From Bordetella bronchialis (lineage in GTDB: Bacteria > Pseudomonadota > Gammaproteobacteria > Burkholderiales > Burkholderiaceae_B), in NCBI RefSeq assembly GCF_001676705.1, contig NZ_CP016170.1, forward strand, positions 3,224,001 to 3,288,000: DNA of 64,000 bases, read 5' to 3'. Below the pieces are notes generated by a model. That model worked only from the letters and a program-made list of their open reading frames with translations, was not told where the DNA came from and ran no database searches. The translations under genes were made by a program, and so were the position numbers. Each line of letters opens with the position of its first letter. Position 1 is the first letter of the stretch. Positions 62,683-64,000 of the stretch are shown in pieces.

Positions 62683-62747
62683 GCCCATCGCGCGCGCCCC
62701 CGTCGATATGAACAGGTCCGCACACAGGACGGTGGCCCGCCGTGGTC

Positions 62748-63863
62748 TTACAGGACGCGCCCGAACCACCACAGCGACAACAAGCCCGCGCAGACCGCCA
62801 GCAACGCCCCCAGCGCGGCGAACAGCGCGGTGATCTCCACCATGTCCTGTTTATCGAAGGCCAGGCGGGCGCTGAGCAGGCCGTAGACTTTCTTGAGCGC
62901 CTCGGCGTCTTCCGCGCGGAAATATTCGCCGCCGGTGACGTCGGCGACTTTCTTCAGCACCGTCTCGTCCAAGCGCACGCGGGAAGACCAGCCGTCCACC
63001 GTGATGACCACGCCTTCCGGGGTGCCGATGCCCACGGTGTAGATGCGCACGCCGTGTTCGGCGGCCACCTGCGCGGCCTGCAGCGCTTCCGGCCCGGTAT
63101 TGTTCTCGCCGTCCGACAAGAGCACGATGGCGCCCGAATTGTCGGCGGACGGTCCGGTGGCGTCGCCCTCCTTGGGCAGGGCTTTTCCGTTGGCGCCATT
63201 GTCCAGGCGCCCGCCCGGCGCGTTGCGCGCGGCCTCGGGCCGTTGCGGCGGCTTGTCCTTCTCGGCCTTGGCGCTCTCGTTCATGAAACGGTCGACGTCG
63301 ATACCCGCCTTGGGCAGCAGGGTGACCAGCGCGATGATCAGGCCGTTGCCCAGCGCGGTACCGCGCTGCGGCTGCAGGCGGTCCAGCGCGGCCACGACGT
63401 CTTCTTTCCTGCGGCTGGGGGCCTGCGCCACCGACGCCGTCCCGGCCACCGACACGACGCCCACGCTGACATCGGCCGGCTGCGCATTGACGAAGATCTT
63501 GGCCGCCTGGCGCGCGGCCTGGATGCGGTTGGGCTTGATGTCTTCCGCGCGCATGCTGCCGGACGCGTCCATGGCCAGGATGACGGTCTGCAGCCGCGAA
63601 GGCAGCATCATCAAGGCTTGCGGCCGCGCCACGGCCAGCAGCAGCGCCGCCACGGCGAGCAGGATCAGCACCGCGGGGAAATGGCGCCGCCATCCCACCC
63701 GCCCCTGCACGCGCAGGCCGGTGACCTTCAAGGCCGGATAGAGCGCGGCCGCGCGGCGCCGGCGGCGCTCGTGCCAGGCATAGACGAGCACCAATATCGG
63801 CACGAGCACCAGCAGCCACAGCATGCGAGGCCAGAGGAAGCTGATGGTGGGCAGTGCATTCAT
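62748..63863 (-). CDS. BatA-like VWA-domain membrane protein
   Basis: Protein of 371 residues. Two N-terminal membrane segments (about 12-28 and 62-80) precede a von Willebrand A domain with the MIDAS sequence AMDASGSM near residue 97 and VLLSDGENNTG further on; a membrane segment closes the C-terminus. An insert of about 45 charged residues (KAEKDKPPQRPEAARN) lies inside the VWA domain. Such proteins usually follow MoxR ATPase and DUF58 genes and act in envelope protein maturation or metal-enzyme assembly. The start is 7 nt after the stop of an upstream gene. Confidence 0.88.
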   Translation of the reverse strand: MNALPTISFLWPRMLWLLVLVPILVLVYAWHERRRRRAAALYPALKVTGLRVQGRVGWRRHFPAVLILLAVAALLLAVARPQALMMLPSRLQTVILAMDASGSMRAEDIKPNRIQAARQAAKIFVNAQPADVSVGVVSVAGTASVAQAPSRRKEDVVAALDRLQPQRGTALGNGLIIALVTLLPKAGIDVDRFMNESAKAEKDKPPQRPEAARNAPGGRLDNGANGKALPKEGDATGPSADNSGAIVLLSDGENNTGPEALQAAQVAAEHGVRIYTVGIGTPEGVVITVDGWSSRVRLDETVLKKVADVTGGEYFRAEDAEALKKVYGLLSARLAFDKQDMVEITALFAALGALLAVCAGLLSLWWFGRVL

Positions 63864-63870
63864 GGCTGGC

Positions 63871-64000
63871 TCACGGCAGGGTCATGGGAAGCGCCGCGCC
63901 GCGCCCATGGCCACACGCCTGTCCGCCATCGACCCCGCCCGCAGATGCTGCTGCGAACGGGAGGGCGCGGCGTTGTCCATGCCCGCGGCAAGGGCCGTGC
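63871..64000 (-). CDS. 3' end of an unidentified gene upstream of the BatA-like gene (truncated by window)
   Basis: On the minus strand one frame is open from the window edge to a TGA at 63871-63873 with strongly GC-rich third positions; the other two frames show no such bias. It encodes about 42 residues ending MGAALPMTLP. From the usual gene order it would be a DUF4381-like or DUF58 protein, but too little is visible to identify it. Confidence 0.5.
   Translation of the reverse strand, partial: HGPCRGHGQRRALPFAAASAGGVDGGQACGHGRGAALPMTLP

Overview
The window looks like a chromosomal segment from a high-GC beta-proteobacterium of the Bordetella/Achromobacter group (Alcaligenaceae). This is inferred from very high G/C at third codon positions, three scattered Bug/TctC-type periplasmic receptors without their membrane partners, many short catabolic operons with LysR or GntR regulators, and a conserved core (glnA-ntrB-ntrC, rph, rdgB, hemW, yicC, recG, oxyR, an FNR homologue). 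No rRNA, tRNA, CRISPR array, transposase or prophage gene was seen.

Layout. 1-3.3 kb: end of a polyamine/spermidine-type ABC importer (ATPase, two permeases) followed by a proline-racemase-family enzyme. 3.3-4.75 kb: a gene-free block built of two roughly 300-bp inverted repeat arms, 35-bp and 15-bp tandem repeats and several palindromes. 4.8-9.3 kb: an IlvD/EDD dehydratase, RraA-type aldolase and Bug receptor operon, divergent from a GntR regulator with a clear palindromic operator. 9.4-14.5 kb: AI-2E-type permease, a TPR/ATP-grasp protein, an FNR-type regulator, a membrane protein and a MarR regulator. 14.5-21.4 kb: nitronate monooxygenase, LysR, iron-dependent dehydrogenase, a two-subunit aconitase X and AMP nucleosidase. 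21.5-26.3 kb: branched-chain amino-acid binding protein, then a gene for an unrecognised protein of about 1,100 residues whose tail carries an EPIYA-like tyrosine motif and a proline-rich stretch. 26.3-30.8 kb: oxyR, recG, ridA, LysR. 30.9-34.9 kb: AtuA-type two-subunit enzyme, Bug receptor and a GDPD-like lipoprotein with altered active-site residues. 34.9-42.6 kb: ferredoxin-NADP reductase, methyltransferase, a SARP-like/TPR regulator, Bug receptor, enolase-superfamily enzyme, LysR. 42.7-46.3 kb: FbpABC ferric-iron importer behind a Fur-box-like site. 46.3-49.3 kb: two pirins and a LysR. 49.4-55.5 kb: ntrC, ntrB, glnA (with sigma-54 promoter and two NtrC boxes), hemW, rdgB. 55.6-61.1 kb: EAL/GGDEF protein, chemoreceptor, rph, yicC. 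61.4-64 kb: an exported metallophosphoesterase of unusual composition and a BatA-like VWA protein.

The most interesting locus is the large EPIYA-like protein at 22.9-26.3 kb, a candidate host-targeted effector. No secretion genes lie in the window, so this rests on sequence features alone. The inverted-repeat block at 3.3-4.75 kb is the most unusual non-coding structure. Gene functions are from recognition of motifs and family features by eye; no database search was run.
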